DNA of 64,000 bases, taken from contig NZ_CP023407.1 of the NCBI RefSeq assembly GCF_003665435.1, positions 3,410,001 to 3,474,000 on the forward strand, written 5' to 3'. This DNA comes from Streptomyces fungicidicus. GTDB taxonomy: Bacteria; Actinomycetota; Actinomycetes; Streptomycetales; Streptomycetaceae. Shown in pieces: positions 44,756-53,524 of the stretch. Position 1 is the stretch's first letter; each line of letters opens with the position of its first letter. A program made the translations under genes and the position numbers. Under the pieces are notes generated by a model. The model was not told the DNA's origin, ran no database searches, and was given only the letters and a program-made list of their open reading frames with translations.

Positions 44756-45599
44756 GCAGCAGCGGCTGCGGATCGCCTACTCCCCCTGCCCGAACGACAC
44801 CTTCACCTTCGACGCCCTCGCGCACGGCCGCGTCCCCGGCGCGCCGGCCGTCGACGTCACCTTCGCCGACATCGACATCACCAACGGCATGGCCGAGCGC
44901 GGCGAGCTCGACGTGCTGAAGGTGTCGTACGCGGTGCTGCCGTACGTCCTCGACGAGTACGCCCTGCTGCCCTGCGGGGGTGCGCTGGGCCGGGGCTGCG
45001 GGCCGCTGGTGCTGACCCGCGAGGAGGGCGTGGACCTCACCGGCCGTACGGTCGCGGTGCCGAGCGAGAAGTCGACGGCGTACCTGCTGTTCCGGCTGTG
45101 GGCGGCGGAGGTCGTCCCGGGCGGGGTGGGGGAGATCGTGGTGATGCCGTTCCACGAGATCATGCCCGCCGTGCGGGACGGGAAGGTCGACGCGGGACTC
45201 GTCATCCACGAGGCCCGCTTCACGTACCAGGACTACGGGCTGACCCGGCTCGCCGACATGGGCGAGCACTGGGAGCGGACCACCGGGCTGCCGATCCCGC
45301 TGGGCGCGATCATCGCGAAGCGGTCGCTGGGCGGGGAGACGCTGACGCGGCTCGCCGACTCCATCCGCACATCGGTGCGGGCTGCCTGGGACGAGCCCGA
45401 GGTGTCCCGTCCGTACGTCATGGAGCACGCCCAGGAGATGGACCCGGCCGTCGCCGACCAGCACATCGGGCTGTACGTCAACGAGTTCACGGCGAACCTG
45501 GGCGAGGACGGCTACGCGGCCGTACGGGGACTGCTCACCCGTGCGGCGGCCGAGGGACTGGTGCCGCCCCTCGGCCCGGACGCGCTGCGGTTCCCCTGA
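44742..45599 (+). CDS. mqnD: 1,4-dihydroxy-6-naphthoate synthase
   Basis: This 285-residue MqnD is a periplasmic-binding-protein-like fold enzyme that turns cyclic dehypoxanthinyl futalosine into 1,4-dihydroxy-6-naphthoate. Family landmarks are AYSPCPNDTFTFDALAHG, the ADIDITNGMAERGELDVLK segment, VLPYV, the central GKVDAGLVIHEARFTYQDYG and LPIPLGAIIAKR. The ATG lies 14 nt inside mqnB. No other mqn genes are in the window, so the pathway is split, as in other Streptomyces. Confidence 0.95.
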   Translation: MTTSEQQRLRIAYSPCPNDTFTFDALAHGRVPGAPAVDVTFADIDITNGMAERGELDVLKVSYAVLPYVLDEYALLPCGGALGRGCGPLVLTREEGVDLTGRTVAVPSEKSTAYLLFRLWAAEVVPGGVGEIVVMPFHEIMPAVRDGKVDAGLVIHEARFTYQDYGLTRLADMGEHWERTTGLPIPLGAIIAKRSLGGETLTRLADSIRTSVRAAWDEPEVSRPYVMEHAQEMDPAVADQHIGLYVNEFTANLGEDGYAAVRGLLTRAAAEGLVPPLGPDALRFP

Positions 45600-45602
45600 G
45601 TC

Positions 45603-45986
45603 TCAGACGTCGAGCTGGTCGGCGACCGCGCGGAGCAGACCGGCGATCTTCTTGCCCGCGGCGCGCTCGGGGTAGCGGCCCCGCTCCAGGGACGGAGTGA
45701 TGTTCTCCAGCAGGGTGGTGAGGTCCTGGACGATGGAGGCCAGCTCGTCGGGCTTCTTGCGCTGGGCCGCCGCCACCGACGGGGTCGGGTCCAGGATGGT
45801 CAGGGAGAGGGCCTGGTCGCCGCGCTGCCCGGCGACCACGCCGAACTCCACGCGCTGGCCCGGCTTGAGGGCCTCGACTCCGGCGGGGAGGACCGAGGAA
45901 TGCACGAAGACGTCGCCGCCGTCGTCACGGGAGAGAAAGCCGAAGCCCTTCTCGCTGTTGAACCACTTCACCTTGCCGGTGGGCAC
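45603..45986 (-). CDS. Cold-shock-domain protein with C-terminal helical extension
   Basis: This 127-residue protein starts with a cold-shock domain (MPTGKVKWFNSEKGFGFLSR, RNP1 GFGFL; VFVHSSVLP as RNP2). A 60-residue extension follows (KPDELASIVQDLTTLLENITP; AAGKKIAGLLRAVADQL) that is not found in the 67-residue CspA type. It is a CspD-like actinobacterial form expected to bind single-stranded RNA or DNA. It converges on mqnD with only 3 bp between the stop codons. The extension may mediate dimerisation. Confidence 0.93.
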   Translation of the reverse strand: MPTGKVKWFNSEKGFGFLSRDDGGDVFVHSSVLPAGVEALKPGQRVEFGVVAGQRGDQALSLTILDPTPSVAAAQRKKPDELASIVQDLTTLLENITPSLERGRYPERAAGKKIAGLLRAVADQLDV

Positions 45987-46148
45987 GTCTGTCCTCGTCC
46001 TCGTACTCGTCGGGAAAACTGCTTCTGAAATCGGCTCGTGATAGCACTCGGGCGGGCCCGATGACCCGCCGGTCCAAGGCTAATGGTCTTCAGGCCGGTG
46101 ACAAGACGTCACCGGGTTGTTCCTTCGCGCAGGAACTACCCTGGTCCG

Positions 46149-46418
46149 GTGCGTGACAAAACCCAAGCGAATTCCAGCGCGCCCGGTGACGGTCTGGTCC
46201 GTGCCGGTGCCATCGTCTTCTTCCTCGGCGCAGTGGCCACACTGGTCACTGTGGCCCCGTTGTTCCTCGACACGACGCCCTTTCCGACGTACATGTTCGG
46301 ATTGAGCATGCTCATGGCCGTCGGATTCCTGATGGCCGGAGCGGGCGTACTGCGTTCGGCCGCGGCGGGACGCCGTCAGGCGCGGGCGGCCGGGGTTTCC
46401 GGCCAGTTGTCCGAGTAG
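46149..46418 (+). CDS. Small two-helix membrane protein
   Basis: This 89-residue protein has two hydrophobic helices (about 19-40 and 50-70: GLVRAGAIVFFLGAVATLVT and YMFGLSMLMAVGFLMAGAG) separated by a short FLDTTPFPT loop, with a basic C-terminus. GTG at 46149 lies 6 nt after TACCCT (46137-46142), a leaderless layout. It is divergent from the cold-shock gene, and its last 43 bp overlap the 3' end of the HAD gene on the opposite strand. No function is known. Confidence 0.75.
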   Translation: MRDKTQANSSAPGDGLVRAGAIVFFLGAVATLVTVAPLFLDTTPFPTYMFGLSMLMAVGFLMAGAGVLRSAAAGRRQARAAGVSGQLSE

Positions 46419-47026
46419 TAGTCCGAAAACCATCGCGGGAATTCCGTCAGGCCGGTGAGGACGACATCCGCGCCGGCCTCGCGGAGTTCCTCCGGGGCGC
46501 AGGGGCCGGTGGCGACGGCGACGGCCAGCGCGCCGGCGGTCCGCGCGCCGCGCACGTCGCCGACGTGGTCGCCGACGTAGACGGCGGCCTCGTGCTCGCG
46601 CAGCGCCAGCGCCTTCTGCTCGGCCCACAGGTTCCCGATCACCGCGTCCGGCTCGATGCCGAGGTGGGCCAGGTGCAGCTTCGCGTTGGGCTCGTACTTG
46701 GCGGTGACGACGATCGCGCGCCCGCCGGCCGCCCGTATCGCCGCTATCGCCTCGCCGGCGCCGGGCATGGCGGGCGTGGCGGCGACGGCGTACGCCGGGT
46801 ACATCTCCCGGTACAGGTCCGCCATCTCGTCGACCTGCTCGGCAGGGAACCAGTTGATCAGCTCGTCCACGAGCGGGGGGCCGAGCCGGCTGACCGCGAG
46901 CTCGGCGTCGATGTACGTGCCGGTGCGCTCGGCCAGGGCGAGGTAGCAGGCGCGGATGCCGGGGCGGGAGTCGATGAGGGTCATGTCGAGGTCGAAGCCG
47001 ACGGTGGGCGGGGTGGTGAGGGCCAT
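46376..47026 (-). CDS. HAD-family hydrolase (phosphoglycolate-phosphatase-like)
   Basis: This 216-residue HAD phosphatase has motif I FDLDMTLIDSR (DxDxT), motif II in VVTAKY, the lysine in EPNAKLHLAHLG and motif IV VGDHVGDVRGAR. The helical cap (about 20-80) places it with PGP/beta-phosphoglucomutase-like enzymes. ATG at 47026 is 7 nt from a CAGAAT -10 box on the minus strand; ATG 47035 is an alternative start. Its last 43 bp overlap the convergent membrane-protein gene. Substrate unknown. Confidence 0.9.
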   Translation of the reverse strand: MALTTPPTVGFDLDMTLIDSRPGIRACYLALAERTGTYIDAELAVSRLGPPLVDELINWFPAEQVDEMADLYREMYPAYAVAATPAMPGAGEAIAAIRAAGGRAIVVTAKYEPNAKLHLAHLGIEPDAVIGNLWAEQKALALREHEAAVYVGDHVGDVRGARTAGALAVAVATGPCAPEELREAGADVVLTGLTEFPRWFSDYYSDNWPETPAARA

Positions 47027-47203
47027 GCGAGCCATTCTGCCCGGGCGGACCCCGTCCCGGGCCGGGGCTGGGGTGCGCTGCACCGGTGCCCGGCGTGGGT
47101 GCGGGCCGGGGGGGTGTTGCGCAACCCGGCGACAGCGGGGTGCCGTCGCGCCCACCCGTGCCGCCCCAGCGGCACGACTGCCCGCGGCTCGCGAGGGTCG
47201 CTC

Positions 47204-47337
47204 ACGGCGCGGAGGGGGCGGGGCGGGGGTGGTCGCCCGCAGTGGCTGGCGCGTCCGCGCCCTGTGCCCCTTCCAGCCGGCGCAGTCGCGCCAGTCCGAG
47301 GACGGCCACCCCCGACCCGGCCCCGCCCCACCCACCG
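47204..47337. repeat. Structured dispersed repeat, copy 1
   Basis: About 134 bp is roughly 93 percent identical to 51376-51510. Inside are nested inverted repeats: GGGGCGGGG near the left end opposes CCCCGCCCC near the right end, GGGGGTGG opposes CCACCCCC, and CTGGCGCG opposes CGCGCCAG. It lies just beyond the stop of the HAAS-type gene. The 318-bp gap 47027-47344 contains nothing else. Confidence 0.8.
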
Positions 47338-47344
47338 CCGGGGC

Positions 47345-48346
47345 TCAGGTGCGGCGTTGGGAGCGCCAGGTCAAGAACAGGGCCGTCGTGAGGGCAGCGG
47401 CGCGAATGACCCAGGGCCAGGTCTCGGAGATCGCCGCGTTCATCTGCCCCTCGGCAACGGGCGTCCCCCAGCGCCCCTCCGTGCGCCCCCAGAGCCACAC
47501 CACACCCCCCGCCAGCGCGAGACCCGGCAGGATCACCACCGCCCACTTGACCTCCGCCCTGGTCAGCCGCCGCGAGGCGTAGGCGATCAGCCAGCCCAGG
47601 ATCAGCGCGCGCCAGTCGCCGATCACCGTCCCGGCGACCAGCAGCCCGGCCGCGACAAGCAGCAGAGGGTTGCTCCAGCGCCCGGACGGCAGCCGCGGCA
47701 GAAAGCGGCGCCGACGCCCCGCAGCAGCGGGCTCCTCGGCAGCCTCCACAACCACCGGCTCCGCCACCGCCGCGTCCTCGTCCTTCTCCTTCGCGGGAGG
47801 CGGCTTGAGCAGTTCCGGGATCTCCACACCGCCCACGAACCCCGGCACCTCGTCACCGATCCCGAAGGCGGAGTTGTCCACCCGCCACCAGTCGGGCTGC
47901 GACGCGCTGTCCCCCAGCTCGTCCATACCGGCCCGGTGCGGCGGCGACGGCCCGTCGTCGGGAGCCTGACCCGCGGCCCCGGCCCCGGCCCCGGTCGGCC
48001 GCGGCCGGGGCACCACCCGCCGCAGCACACCCTTCGGCCGGTCCCCACCGTCCCGCCCAGACTCCCGCTGCACCGGCACCGCGGCGGCAGGCTCCGCCGG
48101 GGCATCCGCGGGCGCACCCGAGGACTCGGCCGCCGTCACGACCTCCGTAGGCGTCCCCATACGGGAGATGATGCGCCGCACCGCCGCGGGGGAGTCGACG
48201 ACCGTCTTCGCCCTGCGCCGGTCGATCTCGTCACGCAGCCCGGCCACCAGCCGCATGCGTGCCGCCGACGGCAGCTGCCGCTGCTGGGCCACGTCCCCGA
48301 CGCGGCTCAGATACTCGTAGACGACCTGGTCACTCTCGATTCCCAC
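47345..48346 (-). CDS. Membrane protein with HAAS-like N-terminal domain
   Basis: This is a 333-residue protein. Residues 1-75 (YEYLSRVGDVAQQRQLP; MRLVAGLRDEIDRRRA; VRRIISRMGTPTEVV) resemble the HAAS/DUF1700-type helical signalling domain found with PadR-like regulators. A long acidic disordered region follows (about 75-220), then four or five membrane helices (from about 235, including NPLLLVAAGLLVAGTVIGDW, to 330). GTG at 48346 is supported by GGAGGGG five nt upstream. It is divergent from the helicase-C/WYL gene. A sensing or membrane-stress role is possible; no partner regulator is adjacent. Confidence 0.75.
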   Translation of the reverse strand: MGIESDQVVYEYLSRVGDVAQQRQLPSAARMRLVAGLRDEIDRRRAKTVVDSPAAVRRIISRMGTPTEVVTAAESSGAPADAPAEPAAAVPVQRESGRDGGDRPKGVLRRVVPRPRPTGAGAGAAGQAPDDGPSPPHRAGMDELGDSASQPDWWRVDNSAFGIGDEVPGFVGGVEIPELLKPPPAKEKDEDAAVAEPVVVEAAEEPAAAGRRRRFLPRLPSGRWSNPLLLVAAGLLVAGTVIGDWRALILGWLIAYASRRLTRAEVKWAVVILPGLALAGGVVWLWGRTEGRWGTPVAEGQMNAAISETWPWVIRAAALTTALFLTWRSQRRT

Positions 48347-48463
48347 GAAGTCCCCTCCGGGGCGGATGCGTTGGGACACCGTCGCCCGACGGTACCGCGA
48401 GTCCACCCGCCCGACCCAACTCCCGGCACGCCACGGACACCCCCACCCGCTAACGTGATGCGG

Positions 48464-51061
48464 ATGAGCACCGAGGAGAACCCCGCGGCGGCCCCCCGTT
48501 CCCTCGCCGAGGCACTCCGGGGCCGGGACGACGCGGCCCTGGCCGCGCTCCTGCGCAGCCGGCCGGATCTCATCACGCCCGTGCCCACCGACCTCACCCA
48601 GCTCGCCACCCGCGCCGGCACCCGCGCCTCGGTCGTCCGGGCGCTGGAGCGCCTCGACCGGTTCGCGCTGCAGACGGCGCAGGCGCTGGCGGTGGCCGCG
48701 GACCCGGCGTCGTACGGGGAGCTGCTCGGCCTGCTGGCGGGCGACGACGGCGACCCGGCGGTCTCCGCCGCGCTGCCGCACGCCCTCGCCACCCTGCGCG
48801 AACAGGCCCTGGTGTGGGGCGGCGACGACCGGCTCCGGCTGGTGCGCACCGCCCGCGAGCTGCTGTCGCCGTCGCCGCAGCACCCCTCGCCGACAGGTCT
48901 CGGCCCCACGGTGCGGGAGGCCACCGCGGGGATGTCGCCGGGGAGGATCCAGGAGATCGTGGCGACGGCCGGCCTGCCGTCCACGCACGACTCCGTCTCC
49001 GCCGTGACCGCCCTGACCACTCTGTTCGGGGACCCGGAGCGAATGTCCGCGCTGCTCGACGAGGCGCCCGCGGAGTCCGTGGAGGTGCTGGAGAGACTGG
49101 TCTGGGGACCGCCGTACGGGCAGGTCACCGCCGATCCCGCGGCCCGGCTGCGCTGGCTCCTCGACCGGGGCCTGCTGCTGCCGACGGCGCCCGGGACGGT
49201 CGTACTGCCGCGCGAGGTGGCGCTGCGGCTGCGGGCCGGACGGGCGCACCGGACGCCGGAGCCGCTGCCGCCGCCGGTCGAGGCGGCGGCCACGCACCGT
49301 CCACAGGTTGTGGACGCGACGGCGGCCGGACAGGCGTACACGGCCCTGGCGACCGTCGAGGAGCTGCTGAAGGACTGGGACGAGGGCGGCCCGGCGGTGC
49401 TGCGGGCCGGCGGGCTGAGCGTGCGGGACCTGAAGCGGACCGCCGCCGCCCTGGACACGACCGAGCCGGTGGCGGCGTTCTGGGTGGAACTCGCCTACGC
49501 GGCGGGGCTGCTGGCCTCCGACGGGGAGGCCGACGAGCGGTACGCGGCGACGCCGGCGTACGACGAGTGGCGGGAGCTGCCGACCGCGGAGCGGTGGGCG
49601 CTGCTGGTGACGGCCTGGCTGACGGCGACCCGGACGGCGGGCCTGATCGGCGGCCGGGACGCGAAGGACCGCACGCTGTCGGCGCTGGGCCCCGGCCTGG
49701 ACCGGTCGGCCGCCCCGGAGGTACGGCACCGGGTGCTGACGCTCCTCGCCGCGCTGCCCGAGGGCGCCGCCCCGTCCCACGACGCGGTGCTGGCGCGACT
49801 GCACTGGGAACGCCCGCTGCGCGGCGGCGGCCGGAGCACGGCCGGACCGGACACCTCCGCGACGGAGGACCGCCGGGGCGAGGACCTGCGGGCGCGCATC
49901 GCCCGGTGGACGCTCTCCGAGGCGGAGATGCTGGGAATCACCGGCCGCGGAGCACTCTCCGCCCACGGCCGGGCACTGATCGGCGCACCCGCCCCCGAAC
50001 CCCGCAGCCCAACCCAGGAGCCCACCGGCCCGGGCGACAAACTGCCGGTGCACCACCTGACGCACCACCGCCCGGCCCTCCCGCCCCCCGCCCTCTCCCC
50101 CACCCAGCAGTCGACGGCCACCGCTGCCGCCGCCCGCCTGCTCGCACCCCTGCTGCCCGAACCCCTGGACCACGTACTCCTCCAGGCCGACCTGACGGCG
50201 GTCGCGCCCGGCCCGCTGCAACGACCGCTCGCCGACATGCTGGGCGTCCTCGCGGACGTCGAGTCCAAGGGCGGCGCGACCGTCTACCGGTTCACCCCCG
50301 GCTCGGTGCGGCGCGCCCTCGACTCCGGGCAGGCCGCCTCCGACCTGCACGCCTTCCTCGCCGCGCACTCCCGTACGCCGGTGCCGCAGCCGCTGGCGTA
50401 CCTCATCGACGACGTGGCCCGCAGGCACGGGCACCTCCGGGTGGGCGCCGCGTCGGCGTACGTGCGCTGCGACGACGACGCCGTACTCAACGAGATCCTC
50501 GCCGACAGGCGGGCCGCCGGTCTGGGCCTGCGCCGGCTCGCGCCGACCGTGCTGGCCGCGCTGGCGGACCCGGCCGGGCTGCTGGAGGGGCTGCGCGCGA
50601 TGGGCTTCGCCCCGGCCGCCGAGTCCGCCGAGGGCGACGTCCTGATCGCCCGGGCCGACGCCCGCCGCACCCCGCCGCGCACCCCTCCCGCGCCGGTCCC
50701 GGACGGACCGCCGGTGCCCGACGACACCCTGCTCACGGCGGCGGTGCGCGCCGTCCGCGCAGGCGACCTCGCCGCCACCACGCCCCGCAGGACGTCCGCC
50801 GGTGACCCCGCCGGCCCCGGAGAGCTGCCCCGGACGACGGCCGCCGAGACCCTCGCCACCATGCAGGCCGCCGTCCTCACCGGCGAGGCGCTGTGGATCG
50901 GATACGTCAACGCCGAGGGCGGCGCGAGCCAGCGCGTGATCGCCCCGGTCCGGGTCGAGGGCGGCTTCGTCACGGCGTACGACCACACGGCGGACGAGGT
51001 CCGCACCTATCCGCTGCACAGGATCACGGGGGTCGCGGAACTGGCGGAGGACGAGGGCTGA
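48464..51061 (+). CDS. Helicase-C/WYL-domain protein (XPB-associated)
   Basis: This 865-residue protein has an N-terminal half of winged-helix-like repeats (SLAEALRGRDDAALAALLRS; LERLDRFALQTAQALA). A Helicase_C_3-type region lies at about 560-720 (HVLLQADLTAVAPGPL; GATVYRFTPGSVRRALDSG; LAYLIDDVARRHGHLRVG). A WYL-like C-terminal domain (LWIGYVNAEGG; RVIAPVRVEGGFVTAYDH) completes it. It lacks Walker motifs of its own. In actinobacteria it is found beside the XPB helicase, as here 609 bp upstream. TAACGT (48451-48456) is 7 nt before ATG 48464; ATG 48458 is an alternative. A role in DNA repair or damage-responsive regulation is inference. Confidence 0.85.
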   Translation: MSTEENPAAAPRSLAEALRGRDDAALAALLRSRPDLITPVPTDLTQLATRAGTRASVVRALERLDRFALQTAQALAVAADPASYGELLGLLAGDDGDPAVSAALPHALATLREQALVWGGDDRLRLVRTARELLSPSPQHPSPTGLGPTVREATAGMSPGRIQEIVATAGLPSTHDSVSAVTALTTLFGDPERMSALLDEAPAESVEVLERLVWGPPYGQVTADPAARLRWLLDRGLLLPTAPGTVVLPREVALRLRAGRAHRTPEPLPPPVEAAATHRPQVVDATAAGQAYTALATVEELLKDWDEGGPAVLRAGGLSVRDLKRTAAALDTTEPVAAFWVELAYAAGLLASDGEADERYAATPAYDEWRELPTAERWALLVTAWLTATRTAGLIGGRDAKDRTLSALGPGLDRSAAPEVRHRVLTLLAALPEGAAPSHDAVLARLHWERPLRGGGRSTAGPDTSATEDRRGEDLRARIARWTLSEAEMLGITGRGALSAHGRALIGAPAPEPRSPTQEPTGPGDKLPVHHLTHHRPALPPPALSPTQQSTATAAAARLLAPLLPEPLDHVLLQADLTAVAPGPLQRPLADMLGVLADVESKGGATVYRFTPGSVRRALDSGQAASDLHAFLAAHSRTPVPQPLAYLIDDVARRHGHLRVGAASAYVRCDDDAVLNEILADRRAAGLGLRRLAPTVLAALADPAGLLEGLRAMGFAPAAESAEGDVLIARADARRTPPRTPPAPVPDGPPVPDDTLLTAAVRAVRAGDLAATTPRRTSAGDPAGPGELPRTTAAETLATMQAAVLTGEALWIGYVNAEGGASQRVIAPVRVEGGFVTAYDHTADEVRTYPLHRITGVAELAEDEG

Positions 51062-51240
51062 CTCGTTCGGGTGTACCGCGGGGTCCATGCACGCCACGCC
51101 GGAGTGTTCCCCCTGATGAGCGAGGTCGCGGCCCCCGACGCATCGCGCCACGCTCCCCTGGGCAGCCACCTGGTGCCCTGAACGGGCCCAAAGACCACCG
51201 CGGCCCGTACCCACCCGCGACAGAAGGGACCCCCACCGCC

Positions 51241-51297
51241 AACCCCAACCCGAACCCGAACCCGTACCCACATCCGTATCCGTATCCGTATCCGTTT
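51241..51297. repeat. Hexanucleotide microsatellite (AACCCG then TCCGTA units)
   Basis: Three to four AACCC[C/G] units are followed by four TCCGTA units. Read on the plus strand it would encode alternating Pro-Asn and Pro-Tyr, but no gene covers it. Copy-number variation by slippage is plausible. Confidence 0.75.
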
Positions 51298-51375
51298 CTC
51301 GTGTTCGCGTCGCCGCGCGGGCCGGTCCCACGTCCCCGGGCCCGGTCCGCGCCCCGCCGCGGCGGCCGCCCGCCG

Positions 51376-51510
51376 ACGGCGCGGAGGGGACGGGGCGGGG
51401 GTGGCCGCCCGCAGTGGCTGGCGCGTCCGCGCCGGACCACCTCTTCCAGCCGGCACAGTCGCGCCAGTCCGAGGACGGCCACCCCCGACCCGGCCCCGCC
51501 CCACCCACCG
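51376..51510. repeat. Structured dispersed repeat, copy 2
   Basis: It is in the same orientation as 47204-47337 and about 93 percent identical, with the same nested inverted repeats. The two copies bracket the HAAS-type and helicase-C/WYL genes as direct repeats 4.2 kb apart. Confidence 0.8.
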
Positions 51511-51669
51511 ACCTCACGCGCCCGCCCACGGCAGCGAGGTCCCCGGTGAACAACCTCACGCCACCCCCACGAAAGCAGCCCGCCCACCCAGGACCACGAA
51601 CGCGCGCGATCAGGCAAACTGGACGTTTGGCCGTGCAGTGCCGAGCCCGTCCCAGAAAGGCAGCCGCGC

Positions 51670-53313
51670 GTGAATGGTCCGCTCATCGTCCAGTCCGACA
51701 AAACCCTGCTCCTCGAGGTAGACCACGAGCAGGCCGACGACTGCCGTCGCGTCATCGCGCCCTTCGCCGAGCTGGAGCGGGCCCCCGAGCACATCCACAC
51801 CTACCGGGTGACCCCGCTCGGCCTGTGGAACGCGCGGGCGGCCGGGCACGACGCCGAGCAGGTCGTGGACGCGCTGGTCCAGTACAGCCGCTACCCGGTG
51901 CCGCACGCGCTGCTCGTCGACATCGCCGACACCATGGACCGCTACGGCCGGCTCAGCCTCGTCAAGCACCCGGCGCACGGACTCGTGCTGACCAGCACCG
52001 ACCGCCCGGTCCTGGAGGAGGTGCTGCGCTCGAAGCGGATCGCCCCGCTCGTCGGCGCCCGCATCGACCCCGACTCGGTGGTGGTGCACCCCTCGGAGCG
52101 CGGGCAGATCAAGCAGACGCTGCTGAAGCTCGGCTGGCCCGCCGAGGACCTCGCCGGGTACGTGGACGGCGAGGCGCACCCCATCGAACTGCGCGAGGAC
52201 GGCTGGGCGCTGCGCCCGTACCAGAAGCAGGCGGTGGAGAACTTCTGGCACGGCGGCTCCGGCGTGGTCGTCCTCCCCTGCGGCGCCGGGAAGACGCTGG
52301 TCGGCGCCGGATCCATGGCGCAGGCGAAGTCGACCACCCTGATCCTCGTCACCAACACGGTCTCCGCCCGCCAGTGGAAGCACGAGCTGGTGAAGCGGAC
52401 CTCGCTGACCGAGGAAGAGATCGGCGAGTACAGCGGGACCCGCAAGGAGATCCGCCCCGTCACCATCGCCACCTACCAGGTGCTGACGACGAAGCGGAAG
52501 GGGATCTACCCCCACCTGGAGCTGTTCGACTCCCGTGACTGGGGCCTGATCCTCTACGACGAGGTGCACCTGCTGCCCGCCCCCGTCTTCAAGTTCACCG
52601 CCGACCTCCAGGCCCGCCGCCGCCTCGGCCTGACGGCGACCCTCGTGCGCGAGGACGGCCGCGAGTCGGACGTGTTCTCGCTGATCGGTCCGAAGCGGTT
52701 CGACGCGCCGTGGAAGGAGATCGAGGCGCAGGGCTACATCGCCCCGGCCGACTGCGTGGAGGTCCGGGTCAGCCTCACCGAGTCCGAGCGGCTGGCGTAC
52801 GCGACGGCGGAGCAGGAGGAGAAGTACCGGTTCTGCTCGACGACGGCGACCAAGCAGCGGGTGACGGAGGCGATCGTCAAACGGTTCGCGGGCCAGCAGA
52901 TCCTCGTCATCGGACAGTACATCGACCAGCTCGACGAACTGGGCGAGCACCTGAACGCACCGGTGATCAAGGGCGAGACCTCCAACGCCCAGCGGGAGAA
53001 GCTGTTCGACGCGTTCCGGGAGGGCGAGATCAGCGTCCTGGTGGTGTCCAAGGTCGCGAACTTCTCGATCGACCTGCCGGAGGCCACGGTCGCCATCCAG
53101 GTCTCGGGCACCTTCGGCTCCCGGCAGGAGGAGGCCCAGCGGCTCGGCCGGGTGCTGCGGCCCAAGGCGGACGGGCACAAGGCGCACTTCTACTCCGTGG
53201 TCGCCCGGGACACCATCGACCAGGACTTCGCGGCGCACCGCCAGCGGTTCCTGGCGGAGCAGGGCTACGCCTACCGGATCATGGACGCGGACGAACTGCT
53301 CACGGAGAACTGA
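51670..53313 (+). CDS. XPB-type DNA repair helicase
   Basis: This 547-residue superfamily-2 helicase of the XPB/Rad25 group has residues 1-175 as the N-terminal damage-recognition-like domain. Walker A PCGAGKT has Lys208, the DEVH box is at 297-300, LGLTATLVRED is motif III, and GSRQEEAQRLGRVLRP is motif VI. Bacterial XPB unwinds DNA 3'-5' and is presumed to act in repair or transcription-linked processes. The start is GTG 51670 with AAAGG about 10 nt upstream. The preceding helicase-C/WYL protein and the downstream HelD form a cluster of nucleic-acid motor proteins. Confidence 0.95.
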   Translation: MNGPLIVQSDKTLLLEVDHEQADDCRRVIAPFAELERAPEHIHTYRVTPLGLWNARAAGHDAEQVVDALVQYSRYPVPHALLVDIADTMDRYGRLSLVKHPAHGLVLTSTDRPVLEEVLRSKRIAPLVGARIDPDSVVVHPSERGQIKQTLLKLGWPAEDLAGYVDGEAHPIELREDGWALRPYQKQAVENFWHGGSGVVVLPCGAGKTLVGAGSMAQAKSTTLILVTNTVSARQWKHELVKRTSLTEEEIGEYSGTRKEIRPVTIATYQVLTTKRKGIYPHLELFDSRDWGLILYDEVHLLPAPVFKFTADLQARRRLGLTATLVREDGRESDVFSLIGPKRFDAPWKEIEAQGYIAPADCVEVRVSLTESERLAYATAEQEEKYRFCSTTATKQRVTEAIVKRFAGQQILVIGQYIDQLDELGEHLNAPVIKGETSNAQREKLFDAFREGEISVLVVSKVANFSIDLPEATVAIQVSGTFGSRQEEAQRLGRVLRPKADGHKAHFYSVVARDTIDQDFAAHRQRFLAEQGYAYRIMDADELLTEN

Positions 53314-53338
53314 GCGGACGCGGGGGACCGGGGACCGG

Positions 53339-53524
53339 CTACCTGCGGCGGACCCCGGCCTCCTCGCCGTACTCACCGAGAAGGATCACGTCGAAGGCGG
53401 CGCCCAGGAACACCTTCACGGCGCGCAGGGCGTCGCCGAGGCGGTGCGGATGGCTGCCCTGGACGGGCGTGGCACCGGTCGGCCGGACCGGCGACGGGGC
53501 TGGGTTGATGGTCGCTGCACTCAT
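53339..53524 (-). CDS. Conserved-looking 61-residue protein
   Basis: This 61-residue frame starts MSAATINPAPSPVRP and ends with the helix GDALRAVKVFLGAAFDVILL, then GEYGEEAGVRRR. It has a Pro-rich head, an amphipathic or membrane-associated helix and a charged tail. The helix and balanced composition do not look like antisense shadow sequence, and I recall similar short proteins near helD in Streptomyces. No ribosome-binding site is convincing. It is convergent with the XPB gene and divergent from helD. Function unknown. Confidence 0.55.
   Translation of the reverse strand: MSAATINPAPSPVRPTGATPVQGSHPHRLGDALRAVKVFLGAAFDVILLGEYGEEAGVRRR

Larger units (their letters stand above)
51062..51669. 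other. 608-bp gene-free region rich in repeats
   Basis: No convincing coding sequence is present. It contains a hexanucleotide microsatellite (51241-51297), the second copy of a structured repeat (51376-51510), and the upstream region of the XPB gene. A 21-codon frame at 51116 lacks a ribosome-binding site and was not accepted. The XPB promoter must lie in the last 150 bp, but no clear -10 was found. Confidence 0.6.

Noticed and set aside
47204..47337. Coding sequence in the structured repeat
   Set aside because: The GWPSSDW-type translation is shared by both copies but has no start signals and is explained by the repeat itself.
51116..51181. 21-codon frame (MSEVAAPDASRHAPLG...) after the helicase-C/WYL gene
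   Set aside because: It has no ribosome-binding site, no -10 box at the right spacing and no hydrophobic or structured segment.
51241..51297. CRISPR-like repeats
   Set aside because: The units are contiguous hexamers without spacers, so this is a microsatellite.
47345..51559. 1,404-codon open frame on the minus strand across the helicase-C/WYL gene
   Set aside because: Only its last 333 codons are protein-like; the rest is antisense to a conserved gene and arises from high GC content.
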